Shown piece after piece: positions 62,041 to 64,000 of a stretch of 64,000 nucleotides of DNA. The DNA is taken from assembly GCA_964036665.1 (NCBI GenBank), contig OZ038529.1, positions 12,718,060 to 12,782,059 on the forward strand, given 5' to 3'. How positions within the stretch are numbered: the stretch's first letter is position 1; each line of letters opens with the position of its first letter. This DNA comes from Gordius sp. MW1 (lineage: Eukaryota; Nematomorpha; Gordioida; Gordea; Gordiidae). Below the pieces are notes generated by a model. The model saw only the letters and a list, made by a program, of their open reading frames with translations. It was not told the origin of the DNA and made no database searches. A program made the translations under genes and the position numbers.

Positions 62041-64000
62041 ATTTTTGAAAATGGCTCTATGCGATCATGATTTCAAAGTAATAGTTTTTAGATTTTGAAA
62101 TTTTCACTTGGGATGATAGAAACCACGTCTGAAAACGACAACTTTCATCGGATGCATACGGTTGAAAGAAAAATATGTGAAAAATTTTGAGGTAAAAATA
62201 TTTATTTTTTTCAATTCTATGTGAAAGAGCATGAAAAAATATATAAAAGTAAGGAAATTTGAGAATCCTATTATCCTCGATTGACTTCCGAAAAGAGGTT
62301 TTAAGCTGCGAGAACTATCATTTTGACAAAAGACAACGTTTTATTGTTGCGATTAGTTTGTTGTATCGCAGCGTGAGTGCTTAATTTTTCAAAAATGCAC
62401 TATGCGATCATGATTTTAAAGTATTTTCTGATTCTGATAAATTTTTACTTGGGATCATAGAAACCACGTCTGAAAACGACAACTTTCATCGGATGAATAC
62501 GGTTCAAAGAAAAATATGTGAAAAATTTTGAGGTAAAAATATTTATTTTTTTCGATTCTATGTGAAAGAGCAGTAAGCCAATTTGAGAATCCTATTATCC
62601 TCGTGTGACTTCCGAAAAGAGGTTTTAAGCTGCGAGAACTATCATTTTGACCACAGACAACGTTTTATTGTTGCGATTAGTTTGTTGTATCGCCAAGTGA
62701 TGCTTAATTTTTGAAAATGGCTCTATGCTATCATGATTTCAAAGTAATAGTTTTCAGATTCTGATAAATTTTTACGTGGGATCATAGAAACCACGTCTGA
62801 AAACGACAACTTTCATCGGATGAATACGGTTCAAAGAAAAATATGTGAAAATTTTGAGGTAAAAATATTTATTTTTTTCAATTCTATGTGAAAGAGCATG
62901 AAAAAATATATAAAAGTAAGCCAACTTGTGAATCCTATTATCCTCGATTGACTTCTGAAAAGAGGTTTTAAGCTGCGAGAACTATCATTTTGACAAAAGA
63001 CAACGTTTTATTGTTGCGATTAGTTTGTTGTATCGCAACGTGATGCTTAATTTTTGAAAATGGCTCTATGCGATCATGATTTCAAAGTAATAGTTTTCAG
63101 ATTCTGAAATCTTTACTTGGGATCATAGAAACCACGTCTGAAAACGACAACTTTTATCGGATGCATACGGTTGAAAGAAAAATATGTGAAAAATTTTGAG
63201 GTAAAAATATTTGTTTTTTTCAATTCTATGTGAAAGAGCATGAAAAAAGTAAGCCAATTTGAGAATCCTATTATCCTCGATTGACTTCCGAAAAGAGGTA
63301 AGCTGCGAGAACTATCATTTTGACAAAAGACAACGTTTTATTGTTGCGATTAGTTTGTTGTATCGCAACGTGAGTGCTTAATTTTTCAAAACTGCTCTAT
63401 GCGATTATGATTTCAAAGTAATAGTTTTTAGATTCTGATAAATTTTTACTTGGGATCATAGAAACCACGTCTGAAAACGACAACTTTCATCGGATGAATA
63501 CGTTTCAAAGAAAAATATGTGAAAAATTTTGAGGTAAAAATATTTATTTTTTCGATTCTATGTGAAAGAGCATGAAAAAATATATAAAAGTAAGCCAATT
63601 TGAGAATCCTATTATCCTCGATTGACTTCCGAAAAGAGGTTTTAAGCTGCGAGAACTATCATTTTGACCAAAGACAACGTTTTATTGTTGCGATTAGTTT
63701 GTTGTATCGCAACGTGATGCTTAATTTTTGAAAATGGCTCTATGCGATCATGATTTCAAAGTAATAGTTTTTAGATTCTGATAAATTTTTTCTTGGGATC
63801 ATAGAAACCACGTCTGAAAACGACAACTTTCATCGGATGAATACGGTTCAAAGAAAAATATGTGAAAAGTTTTGAGGTAAAAATATTTATTTTTTTCAAT
63901 TCTATGTGAAAGTGCATGAAAAAATATATAAAAGTAAGCCAATTTGAGAATCCTATTATCCTCGATTGACTTCCGAAAAGGGGTTTTAAGCTGCGAGAAC

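Larger units (their letters stand above)
48370..64000 (+). repeat. 5.07-kb tandem duplication; first copy holds the retrotransposon
   Basis: With the 5,894-bp insertion (element plus one target copy) subtracted, variants left and right of the element recur 5,071-5,073 bp later. Examples are AAAAGTATGAGAATCC near 48572 and 59539, GAGCAGTAAGCC near 49908 and 60873, CCTATTATAGTCG near 50960 and 61926, CAACGTTATGC (56960 and 62032) and TGAAAAAAGTAAGCC near 58167 and 63241. The first copy covers about 48.37-59.33 kb including the element; the second runs from about 59.34 kb beyond the window, with a shift to about 4,737 bp after 63.8 kb. Confidence 0.8.
56946..64000 (+). repeat. Satellite DNA array, right block (about 21 monomers)
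   Basis: The same satellite resumes in the same orientation and exact phase after the retrotransposon: the monomer broken at 51056 continues with ATCGCAACGTTATGC after the target duplication. The block runs to the window end without a gene. Much of it, together with sequence left of the insertion, forms the 5.07-kb tandem duplication. Several monomers here lack the TATA-like motif (57498, 58169, 60873, 62571 and 63243 regions). Confidence 0.97.

Overview
The window is eukaryotic, AT-rich, non-genic heterochromatin-type DNA. Nothing bacterial is present: no operons, rRNA, tRNA or CRISPR. About 58 kb is one head-to-tail satellite array with a monomer of about 343 bp (usual spacing 343-345, shorter copies about 333-340). 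It fills 1-51056 and 56946-64000, roughly 169 monomers all in the same orientation, and runs off both ends of the window. The only other element is a 5,889-bp LTR retrotransposon (51057-56945, coding on the minus strand). Its Ty3/gypsy domain order and animal-type features suggest an invertebrate, perhaps an insect, but no species can be named from the sequence.

Array layout. Monomers fall into recurring types that differ at linked diagnostic sites, for example GTGAGTGCTT with CAAAACTGCTC, versus GTGATGCTT with GAAAATGGCTC, plus a third type with AAAATGCACTATGCG found from about 35.4 kb rightwards. The types are arranged in nested, regionally different higher-order duplications: a roughly 1,020-bp trimer at 4.5-11.3 kb; a 2.9-kb block repeated 5,099 bp away; a 7.5-7.9-kb tandem duplication at 12.4-27.7 kb; a 4.1-4.4-kb duplication at 24.65-33.17 kb; 2,046-, about 1,697- and 1,371-bp duplications at 35.9-47.9 kb; and a 5.07-kb tandem duplication at 48.4-64 kb. 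Each ordinary monomer has a TATA-like motif and an 8-bp dyad around an 11-nt spacer.

Retrotransposon. Two 618-bp LTRs that read as identical are flanked by a perfect 5-bp target duplication (GTTGT), so the insertion is young. On the minus strand the order is 5' LTR, primer binding site, AT-rich leader, a short gag with one good zinc knuckle but no visible capsid domain, an uninterrupted 1,042-codon pol (protease, reverse transcriptase, RNase H, integrase), a 153-codon third ORF in the position env would occupy, a polypurine tract and the 3' LTR. The insertion sits inside the satellite dyad. A paralogous unoccupied copy of the same site lies at about 62.02 kb in the neighbouring 5.07-kb duplicate.

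How it fits together. The satellite has no credible protein-coding content. The retroelement has an intact-looking polymerase and integrase but an apparently defective gag, so it may have been mobilised in trans. Its gag-pol junction and its third ORF (splice-acceptor-like sequence directly before the ATG) are the least ordinary parts of the window. I did not find a convincing wholly new system.
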